From: Isoetes taiwanensis
Lineage: Eukaryota; Streptophyta; Lycopodiopsida; Isoetales; Isoetaceae
Length of the DNA: 64,000 bases
NCBI GenBank assembly: GCA_021234155.1
Contig: JAJEKV010000072.1
Coordinates: forward strand, 1,404,526 to 1,468,525
Direction: 5' to 3'
The notes beneath the pieces were generated by a model, which saw only the letters and a list, made by a program, of their open reading frames with translations, did no database searches and was not told where the DNA came from. A program made the position numbers and the translations under genes. How positions within the stretch are numbered: the first letter of the stretch is position 1; the number at the start of each line of letters is the position of its first letter. This document shows positions 1 to 11,010 of the stretch, piece by piece.

Positions 1-29
1 AGGACAAGGATACGAATCCTAAGACGCAT

Positions 30-752
30 GTGATGCAATTTGAGACTATCAGCACCCTAAATGGAGAGGATGCTGATAATTTGCGAATAGCACTTTTTCC
101 TACTACATTGGAAGGGAAAGTCGCTACTTGGGTATATGAAAACATAGAGAATGTAAAAACATGGGCTGAATTGAAGAAAAAGTTTTTGGATGCCTTCTAT
201 ACAGTACCAACAAACAAGGAATTAAAAGAAGAGCTGAGAGTTATACAAATTAAGCCTGATGAGAAACCCAAAGACTTTGGTGTTAGAATCCCTGAGCTTG
301 CGAGCAAAATAAGTCCTAAACCTCATGAAGAGGATATTGTAACTTGGTTTGTCCAAGGATTTCCTGCAAGATTAAAATTACAGCTTGAATTGGAAAGTCC
401 GGATACCTTAGATAAGGCAGTGAAACGAGCTGCTGAGTTAAGCTCTATTCTGGGTGCTGAAAGGCATGTGAAACCGGAATTAGAAAACTTGGTTCAAAAG
501 AAAGTAAACCAAGAAATTAGAGGTGTACGAGATTTGCAAAATAAGATGCAGCAGGATATTCAGGAAAATTTGAGAAAACTTACTTTAGGTGAAGCTAAAC
601 GAAGTTATATTTGGTGCACAAAATGCTCCCGGGCTGGTCATTATGCCAATGAGTGTCGAATGAGTGCAACAAGGAGTTATTGTCATATTTGTGATAGAGA
701 TAATCACAATACAAAAGATTATTTCTTCAATGCCAAGAATAAAGGAAAATAA
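30..752 (+). CDS. gag: Gag polyprotein (capsid and nucleocapsid) of element A
   Basis: Gag forms the virus-like particle and packages the element RNA. The first ~140 residues look like a retrotransposon gag domain (WVYENIENVKTWAELKKKF is a typical gag helix). A basic, coiled segment follows, then a CCHC zinc knuckle near the C-terminus (CTKCSRAGHYANEC) and a second one that has lost its last cysteine (CHICDRDNHNTKDY). The reading frame is open at the left edge only from this Met; the true start may lie upstream. It ends at a TAA just before a third knuckle that lies in another frame. It precedes pol in the same frame, so gag and pol may once have been joined by readthrough or frameshifting. 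Confidence 0.8.
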   Translation: MMQFETISTLNGEDADNLRIALFPTTLEGKVATWVYENIENVKTWAELKKKFLDAFYTVPTNKELKEELRVIQIKPDEKPKDFGVRIPELASKISPKPHEEDIVTWFVQGFPARLKLQLELESPDTLDKAVKRAAELSSILGAERHVKPELENLVQKKVNQEIRGVRDLQNKMQQDIQENLRKLTLGEAKRSYIWCTKCSRAGHYANECRMSATRSYCHICDRDNHNTKDYFFNAKNKGK

Positions 753-862
753 CTACAGAAGCTTATGCCGTGTCCACAGGAACATTCCAAAAGAGAGATA
801 AGGTTGAGGTAGAATGTTGGAAGTGTGGCACTAAGGGACACTCAAAAAAAAGAAGAACCTAA
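753..862 (+). other. Gag-pol junction with a third zinc knuckle in a shifted frame
   Basis: Between the gag stop and pol, reading frame 2 encodes CWKCGTKGHSKKRR (about 815-856), a third knuckle-like motif, and then stops at about 860. Gag and pol themselves share frame 3. Either a small indel moved the nucleocapsid end out of frame, or the junction uses frameshifting. The sequence alone does not decide between these. Confidence 0.5.
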
Positions 863-3800
863 GTTGGAGGAAGCAAGAATGGTAAGCTTGGAACAAAACT
901 TCGTGGATGTCAATGCAGTTACTAGAAGTAAGGCTGCACAAACAGGAATACACATAGAGCCTGTAAAGAGTACACCTCGTAAAAGAAAGGAGATATACCC
1001 AAACATAGAGGAAGAAAACGAAATTTATGAATTTGCCAAAGGCCAAATTCAAGAGCTGCAAGATACATCAGATACAACACAAGGAGAAGATACGGATATC
1101 ATAGAACTCAAAAGACTTAAAGATCAGATCAGCAGAATTCAAATCCCTACACCTTTAAGAGTCATAGCAAAATACTTACCTGGATTTAGAGAATTTCCAA
1201 AGATGGATAAAACTGAAGATACTGATCTAGTTAAATTAAGAGAAAAGGTACAAGAAGCTATGATACCGTTGTCTCTAGAAATTTTAGCCAAGTATGTTCC
1301 AGATATGGGAATACCTACAGAGTTATATGAAAGACAATTAATATTATCAGCATTCAAAAGCGAACCCATAGATAAATTAACGCCAATGCTGACAGTGGAG
1401 CTGCAAGGACAAGTTGTATCTAAAGTACCTATTGATGGAGGAGCTGGAATAAACATTATGGCAAATAGTTTAAGAAAAAAACTCAAGTTAGGAGAACTGA
1501 TTACTGCACCATTCAAGCTCAAAATGGCAGATCATCGTAAAGTCGAGCCACTAGGTATCGTGAAAGATGTACCTTTCATGATCGCTGGTCTAAATTTTCA
1601 GCAGGACTTTGTCATCCTTGATACAAAAACAGGAGCTGTTGATTACCAGATATTACTTGGTAGGCCATGGCTTAGAGAAGCAAAGCTCCTACATAACTGG
1701 TATGATAACTCAGTACAAATCACCAAGCAAGGTAAAACTACCAAAATAGATTTGCCTACAGGGAATGCCTTCATCTTAGAAGATCAACAAATCTTTTCAG
1801 ATAGTGAAGAAGAGGAGGAATTGTATGAAGAGTATGAAGATGAAGAAGACTTTTATAATCTATTACCTGTAGAATCAGAATTATGCTACATGGCTGAGCT
1901 GGTACACGAAAATGTTCATGAACCCCAAGGGGAACATGTCGTTCTCCAGGCTAGACCAGCACATCAAATCCTAGGAGATGTTTTACATCCTTACCTTAGT
2001 ACTCCAGAGATCGAGGAGATCAATTTAGGGACGAAAAATGAGTCTCAAATAGTTCGCATCGGGGTACACTTACCTCAAGGAATACGCGAGCCTGCAATTA
2101 AATTACTTCAACAATACAGAGATGTTTTCGCTTGGAGTTATGCAGATTTAAGAGGAATTGATCCAGAAATTTGTCTCATGAGAATTCCCCTCCTTCCCCA
2201 AGCTAGACCTATTTACCAGAGAGCTTACCGCATGAACCCCAATTTTGCATCAAATGTAAAAGAAGAAATTCAAAAGCTATTGCAGGCTGGGTTCATTTTT
2301 GAGATGGAGACTAGCGAATGGGTGTCTCCTATAGTTGTGGTTCTTAAGAAAAATGGTAAAATACGAGTCTGTGTAGATTTTCGCAAACTAAATGAAGTGA
2401 CTGAAAAGGACCACTTCCCCTTGCCATTCACAGACCAGGTATTGGAAAAAGTTGCTGGAAATGAGTGCTATTCTTTTATGGATGGCTTTAGCGGTTATAA
2501 CCAGATAAAAATTCATCCGGATGATCAAATGAAAACGACGTTCATTACTCCATTCGGAACCTATGCTTATAAAGTGATGCCATTCGGACTGAGTAATGCT
2601 CCTTCCCTGTTTCAACGTGTCATGTTAATGGTCTTCAAGGGCTACATAGGTAACTTTATGGAAATTTTTCTAGATGACTTTACCGTCTTCAGTTGTTTCA
2701 ATGACCATCTCACTAAACTCCGTTTATGCTTTGAAAGATGCCGCCAGTATGGTGTCTCTCTAAATCCAGAAAAGTGCATTTTCTTAGTGAAACATGGCAT
2801 GTTATTGGGACATATTGTATCCAAAGAAGGGCTTTTGATCGATCCTAGCAAAATACAAGCCATTTTGGAAATGCCACCTCCAAAGAATGTTACAGAAGTA
2901 AAGCGATTTATGGGTAAAGCAAATTACTATCGTAAATTCTGTAATAAGTTAGCTGATATAGCTGGGCCATTGAATGAGCTAGTAAGTCCAAGATATAAAT
3001 TTCAATGGACCGCAAAATGTCAAGCAGCTTTTGACAAGATAAAAGGCTTAATGACTACAGCTCCTATATTGATAACCCCAAATTGGGACCAAGAATTTCA
3101 TGTGCACGTGGATGCCTCTAAAATAGCAGTAGGAGCAGTCCTAGCTCAACAATCAGTTCCAAAAGTGGATCAGCCCATACACTTTGCAAGTAAACAATTG
3201 AATGCTGCTGAAAGGAACTATAGCACTACAGAACGCGAGGGTTTGGCCATGGTGTTCGCAGTACAGAAGTTTCGGCACTACTTATTAGGCAACTATTTCA
3301 CATTTTACGTGGACCACCAAGCACTACTTTATCTCATTAACAAACCATGTGTAACAGGAAGGATCACACGATGGTTGTTGATCTTGCAAGAGTTTAACTT
3401 TAAAATTGTTTTGAAGCCTGGTAGTGCTCATACAGTTCCGGATCACTTATCTAGATTGGCAAATGGTGAACCACCTACAGGAATAAACGTTGAACTCCCT
3501 GAAGTGAGTTTGTTTAGAGTTATAGCAACGCCACCTTGGTATGTTGATATCACTGAGTACTTGACATCAGGGAACTACCCAAAACAACTTACGACATCTC
3601 AAAGAAAGGACCTCATTCGTAAAGCCACAAAGTTTTGTCTTATTGCTGGCCAATTGTATAATAGAGGTCAAGATAACATTTTGAGGAGATGTGTATTACC
3701 TCATGAAGTTGCAGCAATCATGGAGGAAGCTCATCAAGGTGCTGGTGGGGGACACTTTGGTGCTGAAATTACAGCTCAGAAAATATTACAAGCAGGCTAT

Positions 3801-5215
3801 TGGTGGCCCACACTTTTTAGAGACTGCGCAAAAGAAATTCAAACTTGCGATATATGTCAACGCATGGGAAAACCTACTGAACGCAATTATATGCCTCTCA
3901 CTCCAGTGTTGCCTTTGGGGCCCTTTGAAAAGTGGGGTATGGATTTTGTAGGGCCAGTCAATCCCCCTGCTACTAGAACAAAGACACAATACATATTAAT
4001 TCTAACAGATTATAACACCAAATGGGCGGAAGCTAGAGCTCTGCAAGACAATACAGCGTTGAGTGTGGCAAAAGTTTTGTACCAACAAGTAATCACAAGG
4101 TTTGGATGTCCGGTTGAGCTTGTAAGTGATCGAGGTGTCCATTTTATTAATGACACCATCCGAGCATTAACTCAAAACTTTATGATTTTACATCATAAGT
4201 CAACATCTTACTACCCTAGAGCCAATGGGCAGGCTGAGTCTACAAATAAAACCCTAGTCACCATATTACGCAAAATATGTGATTCTAAACGAACGGACTG
4301 GGAGCTCAAACTTCCAGCAGTGCTTTGGGCTTACAGGACATCCTATAAAGTAAGTACGGGACAAACACCTTTCAGTTAACTTATGGAGTTGAGGCAATCA
4401 TGCCCTTTGAGTTTCTAATTCCTAGTCTGCGCATAGCAGTGGAGCATAAACTATCACCTACAAGATTCTTAGAACATAGATTACTACAGCTTGAAGCTTT
4501 GGATGAGAAACGCCAGCATGCACTATGGCAACAACAAGTGAATAAAAAAGTTCGCAAGGTGTGGTTCGATAAAAAACAGAAAAAGAAAGATATAAAACCA
4601 GGTGATAAAGTGTTGTTGTATGACTCTCGGTACAAGCAACATCCCGGAAAATAAAAAATCAGATGGTTGGGTCCTTTTTTAATCCATCAAGTGAATGACA
4701 ATGGCTCAGTACAATTAGCGGATTTGGAAGGACATTTACTACCTTTAGTTGTAAATGGCAGCAGATTAAAGAAATATTTTGATAAACCTACCATTGACGT
4801 CTGTATAGCAACACTAGTCCCAAACAAGAAACGCCTAATGGTTACTGTGTATATGTGGGAATGGCAAGAGAGCTTATTTCAACGGAAGTTCTATGATAAA
4901 CTTAAAAGAGCAAAGCAGTCTAATGCTATTTTACAGCTGATAATCACGCCAATAACTGGACCAGCAGCCCAGCATTGGTGGAACGATGCAGCCATAAAAG
5001 TTTACCCTCATGATAATTTCATGGAGGCAATGTATTGTATCCAATTTTGGCCACCACATAAAATTCTACTTTGTTTTGGCAAAGGAAACAATAATAGTGC
5101 AAGACATAAATATACATATGCAAAACTTCAGGATCAGCAGTCCAAAGCTAAGTACTATTTACATGAACGAAGCTGGGAAAAGCAAGTCAAATGGGAAACG
5201 AGAAATCGAAATTAG
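825..5215 (+). pseudogene. pol: Pol polyprotein of element A: protease-RT-RNase H-integrase, broken twice
   Basis: The long ORF (825-4379) has an aspartic protease site IDGGAG (D204), an RT with FLDD at residues 615-618, an RNase H with its first Asp at 763 (HVDASKIAVGA), an HHCC zinc-binding region of integrase, and integrase catalytic residues D1040, D1102 and E1138. The last two are separated by 35 residues, as expected for DD35E. Comparison with the family shows that the stop at 4377-4379 comes from loss of one base. The frame resumes at about 4380 and is cut again by a TAA at 4652-4654 inside the motif before WLGPF (the GPY/F module). It then runs to 5215, giving about 130 residues beyond the usual integrase end. 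The first ~200 residues are acidic and carry no domain I recognise. Confidence 0.85.
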
Positions 5216-5497
5216 TGTTCTAAAGTTTCAGCTCATTCTAGACGAAGCATTACATCTGTTTTTGAAACTAATCTTAAGGAGCACTCTTCAATAAGATAAA
5301 TGTATTCTATGATTAAACTTTTAAAAGTATTATATTTGAAATTCTTGCAGATTATGGAAGGTTTTTTCGTCATGCTAAATCAACTGTTTAAGTTTTTTCC
5401 TACTGGTCAAATGGTTCTAACCAAATTGTCGAAATTTTAGGCTACAATTTCAGCACCACTTTTTAACTCTGAGGAGCTTCATGAAGATCCAACAAAT

Positions 5498-6376
5498 GTG
5501 TTGACACCACAGTATACTGAAGCAATGGACATTACATCCACCCAACAAACTCACTTTGAAAGGAAGCAAAAACTTATTACTGATCAGCAAGCCCTCTTCA
5601 GTGAGATGATCAATGAACTTCAAATACAAAACAGGGCTGTGGCTGATTTGGAAGCTCAACTTACCAGGGCTGAACGTAAAAATTCTGAATTCCAAGCCGA
5701 CATTCAACAAAAATCAGAGCAGTACCAAGTCTTATTGAGTAAATATGATCTTTTAACATTGGAAAATTTCAAAATGCAAAAGCAAAAGGCTACTGATGTG
5801 CAGGGGAACTTTGAGAAACAAAAGCAAGTGCTTAAGGAGCAAACTAAATTGTTGGTCCAACGCTTGCAAAATCTGACCCAGGAGAATCAAACTCTCACGG
5901 ACCAGCTTAATGCAACCGATCTTGCTTGCACAAACCACCATGATGATGATGATGATGGTGTAAACAGGGTAAAAAGCTTACCAGATTATACCTTTTTGTC
6001 ATTGCCACCATATAAAGAAGCCATCACAGATCTATGGAGAAGAGAGTTATTATACGATCCCGCAGTACATAAAGTTAGCTTGGTACAAGAATCATTCAAC
6101 TTTGATCCAAGATACACAAGACGAATGAATTGGCTAGACATAGAGCATCAAAATCGCTACAATTGGGCTACTATTCCAGGTACTTTGTGGGAAACTGAAA
6201 AGGACACGCTGGAAAATTTGCATCGCTTTATTGAAACAGCTCAACACAGCCCAGATTATACCATTTACATGCAGGCAGCTTATTCCAAACTTTTATGCAT
6301 TGTTCTTGAGTGTAATGCTGCTAGCAAGGAGCAGCTTACTAATATCAATCCTAACAGGTCATGCAAGGCACCATGA
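5498..6376 (+). CDS. Extra ORF after pol in element A: long coiled coil plus unknown C-terminal domain
   Basis: The product is about 290 residues. Residues ~20-145 are a strongly predicted coiled coil (repeated Gln/Glu/Lys with heptad leucines), followed by a poly-Asp tract (HHDDDDDG). The globular second half has many aromatic residues (RMNWLDIEHQNRYNWATIPG). I see no signal peptide and no membrane segment, so it is not an obvious envelope protein. Its place after integrase matches the env-like or additional ORFs of OTA elements. It lies about 280 bp after the last pol frame, and 5216-5497 holds nothing else I can recognise. The next ORF overlaps its end in a different frame. Function unknown. 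Confidence 0.55.
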   Translation: MLTPQYTEAMDITSTQQTHFERKQKLITDQQALFSEMINELQIQNRAVADLEAQLTRAERKNSEFQADIQQKSEQYQVLLSKYDLLTLENFKMQKQKATDVQGNFEKQKQVLKEQTKLLVQRLQNLTQENQTLTDQLNATDLACTNHHDDDDDGVNRVKSLPDYTFLSLPPYKEAITDLWRRELLYDPAVHKVSLVQESFNFDPRYTRRMNWLDIEHQNRYNWATIPGTLWETEKDTLENLHRFIETAQHSPDYTIYMQAAYSKLLCIVLECNAASKEQLTNINPNRSCKAP

Positions 6377-6798
6377 TGGATACCGCTCTGTTTATAAAGC
6401 TGAGCCACTTGCCATCTCGCTATATTCAGCTCTTTGAAGAAATGTCAGCAAATGGCTTTTTGATACACGCTAACAATGCCTTCTATGATTCCCAGGCTGC
6501 GTTACAAGGTAAAAGAAAAAAGCAAATTTTCTTGTTCAATCAACACTGCAGGAAATACCACATCAAAGTCAGAAAAGATTGTATGGAGCCCATGCTACAC
6601 ACAAAAAAAGGGGGAATAGATGATAAGAACATTGACCCAATAAGCGACCAACCGGAGCAGACTAAGGAGGATTCTGAAAATGAGCTATCAGATTATGCAA
6701 ACCATTTTAAAAGAGCACGAAAAGGCTCTACAGGGAAATTCCAGTCTGAAGCACCCAAGAACTTTAATTCCAAGTTCCATTACATTTACATTGTTTAA
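6361..6798 (+). CDS. Second extra ORF after pol in element A, or frame-shifted end of the previous one
   Basis: The product is 145 residues and overlaps the previous ORF by 16 bp in another frame. It starts with a helix-like segment (LSHLPSRYIQLFEEMSANGF) and ends in a basic, Ser/Lys-rich tail with a possible nuclear localisation cluster (FKRARKG). It could be the displaced C-terminus of the coiled-coil protein after a frameshift, or a small separate protein. No family is recognised. It ends about 70 bp before the purine tract proposed as the polypurine primer. Confidence 0.4.
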   Translation: MQGTMMDTALFIKLSHLPSRYIQLFEEMSANGFLIHANNAFYDSQAALQGKRKKQIFLFNQHCRKYHIKVRKDCMEPMLHTKKGGIDDKNIDPISDQPEQTKEDSENELSDYANHFKRARKGSTGKFQSEAPKNFNSKFHYIYIV

Positions 6799-6860
6799 TA
6801 TTTGTTCATATTGAAAACCACACAAAAAGTAGAAATTTGAAAAATACAAAAACATGGAAA

Positions 6861-6896
6861 AAAATAAAAGACAAAAAAAAAAAGGCAAATAGGTAT
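6861..6896 (+). other. Candidate polypurine tract of element A
   Basis: An A-rich purine run ending in AAAAGG lies just before a TG that could open the 3' LTR at 6897. A second purine run at 6600-6613 lies inside an ORF and is the alternative. The boundary cannot be confirmed without the 5' LTR. Confidence 0.4.
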
Positions 6897-7110
6897 GGGA
6901 AGAAGCAACGTTGGAGTTTAGGGCAGCGGGAAAAGCCACGTGGAGACGGTTGCAAGGGAGGGTAGTTACCTCCGAGAACCTTTTGGGTATGGGAAGCGGT
7001 TTTGGAGAAGATCCGGGAGGGCAAGCTACTCTATTTAAGGTCTGAATTTCGGAGTAGAAGGGGAGCTGAATTTTGAGAGAGAGACTATGCTGTTGTTGTG
7101 CATCATTGTA
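6897..7110 (+). repeat. Probable start of the 3' LTR of element A, with a TATA box
   Basis: After the purine tract the sequence begins TGGGAAGAAG. About 135 bp later it has CTCTATTTAAGG (7029-7040), a plausible core promoter for the element. The LTR end is not resolved. The region 7110-7491 that follows contains no ORF or repeat that I can assign and may still belong to the LTR. Confidence 0.35.
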
Positions 7111-7491
7111 CTTGTTTCTATTGAATGAATATCATACCTATTTGCCTAACCATGTTGCAATCCTTGTTGATGGGTTTGAAGCATTCTTGTGTTGCATACG
7201 TCTCTTGCATCCATACCTCATTTCTCCAATTGCTTCTCAATTTGGGTTGGGTTGTTGCATATGTAAGCATATGAGTAGTTCAATGAATTATGCTTAATCT
7301 AGACCTGAGTCTTATGAGCATTGGTAATCCATTTTGATTCCATCTAAGTTTATGTGCATTTGCAATCATACTCACAGATTTAAACTATGATGGATATCAT
7401 GACTATGGAGGATGTGGATGTGTTATTCGGTGATGTTTCGGTAAGTCATTAGCTAATTCTAAGAATCCCTAGAGTTCTTGCTTAATGTCTT

Positions 7492-7791
7492 TTGTGTGAG
7501 AGACCCTTAACACTTTTGATCGATGAGTATATGGGAAGTAGAGCAAATGTTTATAAAGCAGTGCATGGTGTAGCTATCTCTGAGACAATTGATGATGCAG
7601 ATGTCCAAGTTGATGAGAAGCCAAATGTGAACAATAAGAAAAATGTTGGAGACAAAAAGAATGCATTGGTGCAGGTCATGGAAAAAGGGAGGCAAGAACT
7701 CCTTCAGCAAATGGCTATTTGGGAGGGGAAAAGGATTGAAGCGATAAACAACTTGCAAGCATCCATTGCAGAACTAGTCAAAAAAATTTAG
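7492..7791 (+). CDS. Short ORF of unknown function, possibly remnant of the second PIF/Harbinger protein
   Basis: The product is 99 residues: a charged, Asn/Lys-rich middle and a C-terminal amphipathic helix (VMEKGRQELLQQMAIWEGKR). PIF/Harbinger elements often carry a second, Myb/trihelix-like protein that ends in such a helix, and a Harbinger transposase gene begins about 800 bp downstream on the same strand. That link is inference. No DNA-binding domain is visible and the start may be internal. Confidence 0.3.
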   Translation: MCERPLTLLIDEYMGSRANVYKAVHGVAISETIDDADVQVDEKPNVNNKKNVGDKKNALVQVMEKGRQELLQQMAIWEGKRIEAINNLQASIAELVKKI

Positions 7792-7867
7792 ACCCATGCT
7801 GTTGAGTGAAGAACTGATCTAGATTCCTGCTGTAATTTTATAATCCACATTTTTGCTGTAATCAGCA

Positions 7868-8530
7868 GAGGTTTTTGTCATTTTTAGTATGGTTAACATC
7901 CAAATTTGCAAAACTCTTGCCCACATGATCTTCTTTTCAATGGTGTTTACCTTTAGCTAAACAGAGTTGTATTAAGAAAGTTATGGCAAATTTACTGTGA
8001 CAGTAATTTTCATGACAGCAGAAGTTTTTGGTATTTTTAGCATGGATAGGCTTCAAATTTGCAGAAAGCTTGTCTAATATGAAAGGTGGTTCTCTGAAAT
8101 TTCTTTCCAACGTTGTCTTCCTTTAGCTAAACAGAGTTGTATTAAGAACGTTATGGCAAATTTACTGTGACTGTAATTTTCATGATAGCAGAAGTTTTTG
8201 GTATTTTTAGCATGGATAGGCTTCAAATTTGCAAAAAGCTTGTTTAATATGAAAGGTGATTCTCTGAAATTTCTTTCCAATGTTGTCTTCCTTTAGCTAA
8301 ACAGAGTTGTATTGAGAAAGTTATGGCAAATTTACTGTGACTGTAATTTTCATGACAGCAGAAGTTTTTGGTATTTTTAGGATGCGTAGGCTTCAAATTT
8401 GCAGAAAGCTTGTTTAATATGAAAGGTGGTTCTCTGAAATTTCTTTCTAACGTTGTCTTCCTTTAGCTAAACAGAGTTGTATTAAGAAAACTATGGTCAA
8501 TTTAGTATGACTGTAATTCTATGATTGCGT
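7868..8530 (+). repeat. Tandem repeat, 170-bp unit, about 3.9 copies
   Basis: The unit begins GCAGAAGTTTTTGGTATTTT and ends in an AT-rich part (ACTGTGACTGTAATTTTCATG). Copies start at about 7868, 8021, 8191 and 8361. The first is ~153 bp and more diverged; the last three are exactly 170 bp apart and nearly identical. The array fills the space between the short ORF at 7.5 kb and the transposase. It has no long ORF. Confidence 0.9.
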
Positions 8531-8618
8531 TGAATCTCTATTTCAAGTATTGTATTTTAAATTGGATTGCATTGAATCTATATTTCGCTCTTGTGTATAC
8601 TCTGTAGGTTTTCTAATG

Positions 8619-9125
8619 GAAAGACGTGAAAAGATTCTGCAAGCAATCATTATTTGTTTATGCAACGTAGCATTTCTAGAAGAATTGACATGGGGATTTT
8701 CTATTATGCGTCTCCAATATTGGGAGGATATGTGCCGCATTTTGATTGACTCCTTCGATGGAAGGTCTTTTAGAGATCCTCATCTTCTTTGGAGTTATTA
8801 CAGACCGTCGTCATTTATGGAGAGCACTCTTCTACGTTCGTATACTGATGACATGTTCAGAAGGAGACAGATTGTCCAAAGCTACCTTTCATCATGTTTG
8901 TCATACCCTGGGCCCCATTCTCATACGTGAAGACACCAGCATGCGTTTATCTATTCCAGTGGAGAAGAGAGTGTGCATAGCTTTATACAGATTAGCTGAG
9001 ACACCATTAGGGAAATTGCAGATATGTACGGTGTAGGATATACTACTGCCCAAAGAGCTGTTTCTGAATTTTGCAGAGCGGTGAAGATCAGGCTACATGA
9101 CATGTGCATCAAATGGCCATCAACT
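8619..9125 (+). pseudogene. PIF/Harbinger (HARBI1-like) transposase, N-terminal half
   Basis: Harbinger transposases cut and paste elements with a DDE nuclease of the RNase H fold. This part holds the conserved region before the catalytic core: RLSKATFHHVCHTLGP, then MRLSIPVEKRVCIALYRLA and, after a frame change, TIREIADMYGVGYTTAQRAV, which is the helix-turn-helix-like segment. At least two single-base frame changes (near 8862 and 8998) break it. The coding sequence stops at CCATCAACT, where element X is inserted. It continues in the same sense at 47524, so the two halves are one gene split by 38.4 kb. Confidence 0.85.
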
Positions 9126-9126
9126 T

Positions 9127-9295
9127 TGTGACGCTCCCTACTAAATATACGGCTCCCAGCCGTACACTCCGTAGGAAATCCCCCATCCGGTCCTCCGACC
9201 GCACAGGCCCTCCGTCTATCCCGCACTCTGGGATCGCCATAGTGCGGGAAGGGGACACGAAGGTGTCTTGCGCGCCCTTCCCCTATGGGCTCCTA
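9127..9295 (-). repeat. Left LTR of X, part 1 of 3
   Basis: It matches the start of the right LTR at 45894 (TGTGACGCTCCCTACTAAAT through GGGCTCCTA). It is cut at TCCTA (9291-9295) by element Y. Confidence 0.9.
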
Positions 9296-10984
9296 TGTTA
9301 CGAACCAAAATTTTAGTACCAAAAATTTCGATTTGTATTCACATCAAACCATCAGAGTACACAGAACAAGTACTGCCTCCCACGAGGCTATATACATGAA
9401 AGCCACGTATACAGATAACAAGATGACAACATAAGATAACTATACACACACGTATGCCCCGCCAGCTATCAAACAGCCTGCACAAGCTTACACGTGTTAG
9501 TAACATGCATAAGAGTTATCCAGTATGTCAACACGAAGCAACGACTGACGACTGCAAGAACACACATATGGAATCCACCACACGCACTATAGTATCTGCC
9601 AAGCAGACACACCCGCCATATCTAGACAAGACGTCGCCTAGAACCCCCGCACTGGTGGATCCACAATAAGAGAGAAACCGCAAGTAGCATTAGAACCTAG
9701 GCCGCCGATTGTTGGCTACATCCATCACCGCCCCATACCAAATGACGTGTTTCACCTCACCAACGTTCCCACGATTCTTAGTTAGACAAGCAACGCCATC
9801 TAATCATACTCGCATAAAACTCTCTCGGGCAGCACTTATCGTGCTCACCCGGTTACCACTAAGATATCGCAGCGGTGGAGCATCGCTCCACAATGGATGC
9901 TCGCTTTCATCGGATCGCCGGGGGCATATGATATTGTCCCATACCAATACCATTAGCCCGCCTCACCAAAGACTCACAGAGGCATCTAAGAGAATAAGCA
10001 AAAGCTCATCCCCATAAAAGAGTAAGCGGGGGCTACCATTCCATATTGGATGGCATAGAAGGAATTATGGTCAGGTGAGAATCGGCCCTGCTATCAAAAG
10101 CGGCCACCATGCCACAACAATCGACTACAGTCTTAAATATAGCCTTGATAAGCCTTACTCCAGATTTATGAGAGAACAACTAGGAAGCCCATCTAGCCTA
10201 GTATGATTGCTAGAGAGTGGTATGGGTAAACTTATTAGTTTTAGTTCAAGAGTATTTTTGGGCTGCCATAGACGGTCCAGTATTTCAACATTCTCCACCC
10301 AAAGGCAGAAGAGACCCACGAACTATGGTTGTAGAATCGTCCTTGAGGAAGCCTGAGGCTTCTTCCTAGCAACCAACCGGGTTTCCACCCTCTCGCAAAC
10401 CGTTCTTCTCAAGATCCAATCCGGCAGCCTATCGTTTTTCCGGCCGGTTCTCCTTCAGAGCCATTTTCAGTATCGAGCTTCGCCTTCAGGCCGAATCCTC
10501 CCAATCGTGGCTAAGCGCGTGGCACCGCCCTAGCAGGGTGGTGCTTCTCGCCGGATGCCAAAACCGGCTCTTCCGAGTTCAGATTACCCCATGCAACAGC
10601 ATGGGCCGTGGCCCAGCCCGTCCAACCAGCCTTCTTTGGTGCTCACGCTTTAATTCCAATGGTTTTATAACACCATTAAAACCTTTATAACTTCAATGGG
10701 TTATTCACCCATTAAATTATTTGCACCCTTAGCCATCCATATATAAGTTGCCTTATTATTCATTGAAGGGAACTCATTTCACACACCGTATGATCCTTCC
10801 CAAATTCAATGACCCTGCAACAACATATTCTAGTCTACCATGCCGTGGTGCACCACAACTCATTAGACTAGAAAATAACATGCGACCATGACTCTAATGC
10901 CAACCGCATTAATTCCATTTGTTCGCCCACCACAACATGCATGTAAATTATTTACAATGGTCTGCAAATATTTTGGGCATAACA
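9296..10984 (-). repeat. LTR a of Y (3' LTR on the minus strand)
   Basis: It runs from TGTTACGAACC to GGGCATAACA. On the minus strand a TATA-like CTTATATATGG lies at about 10737-10747, some 240 bp into the LTR. It is closely similar to LTR c, and LTR b differs from both mostly at CAG/CTG sites. Confidence 0.9.
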
Positions 10985-11001
10985 TTACTCCCCCCCTGGG
11001 A
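10985..11001 (-). other. Polypurine tract of Y, first unit
   Basis: On the minus strand CCCAGGGGGGAGTAA directly precedes the LTR. It is the expected primer for plus-strand DNA synthesis. The second unit has a shorter version at 17349-17358. Confidence 0.85.
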
Positions 11002-11010
11002 TTCTTGTCC

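Larger units (their letters stand above)
1..7110 (+). mobile_element. Ty3/gypsy LTR retrotransposon A, OTA (Athila/Tat-like) clade, 5' end missing
   Basis: The element reads gag, protease, reverse transcriptase, RNase H and integrase in that order on the plus strand, which is the Ty3/gypsy order. The protease motif IDGGAGINIM, the RT string KDHFPLPF and the FLDD catalytic motif resemble the plant OTA branch (Athila/Tat/Ogre). There is no chromodomain after integrase. Two further ORFs follow pol, as in the env-like or additional-ORF region of that branch. The 5' LTR and primer site lie before the window. The 3' LTR start is proposed from a purine tract, and its end at about 7.1 kb or beyond is a guess because no second LTR copy is available. 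Pol has one frameshift and one in-frame stop, so this copy is decaying but fairly young. Confidence 0.85.
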
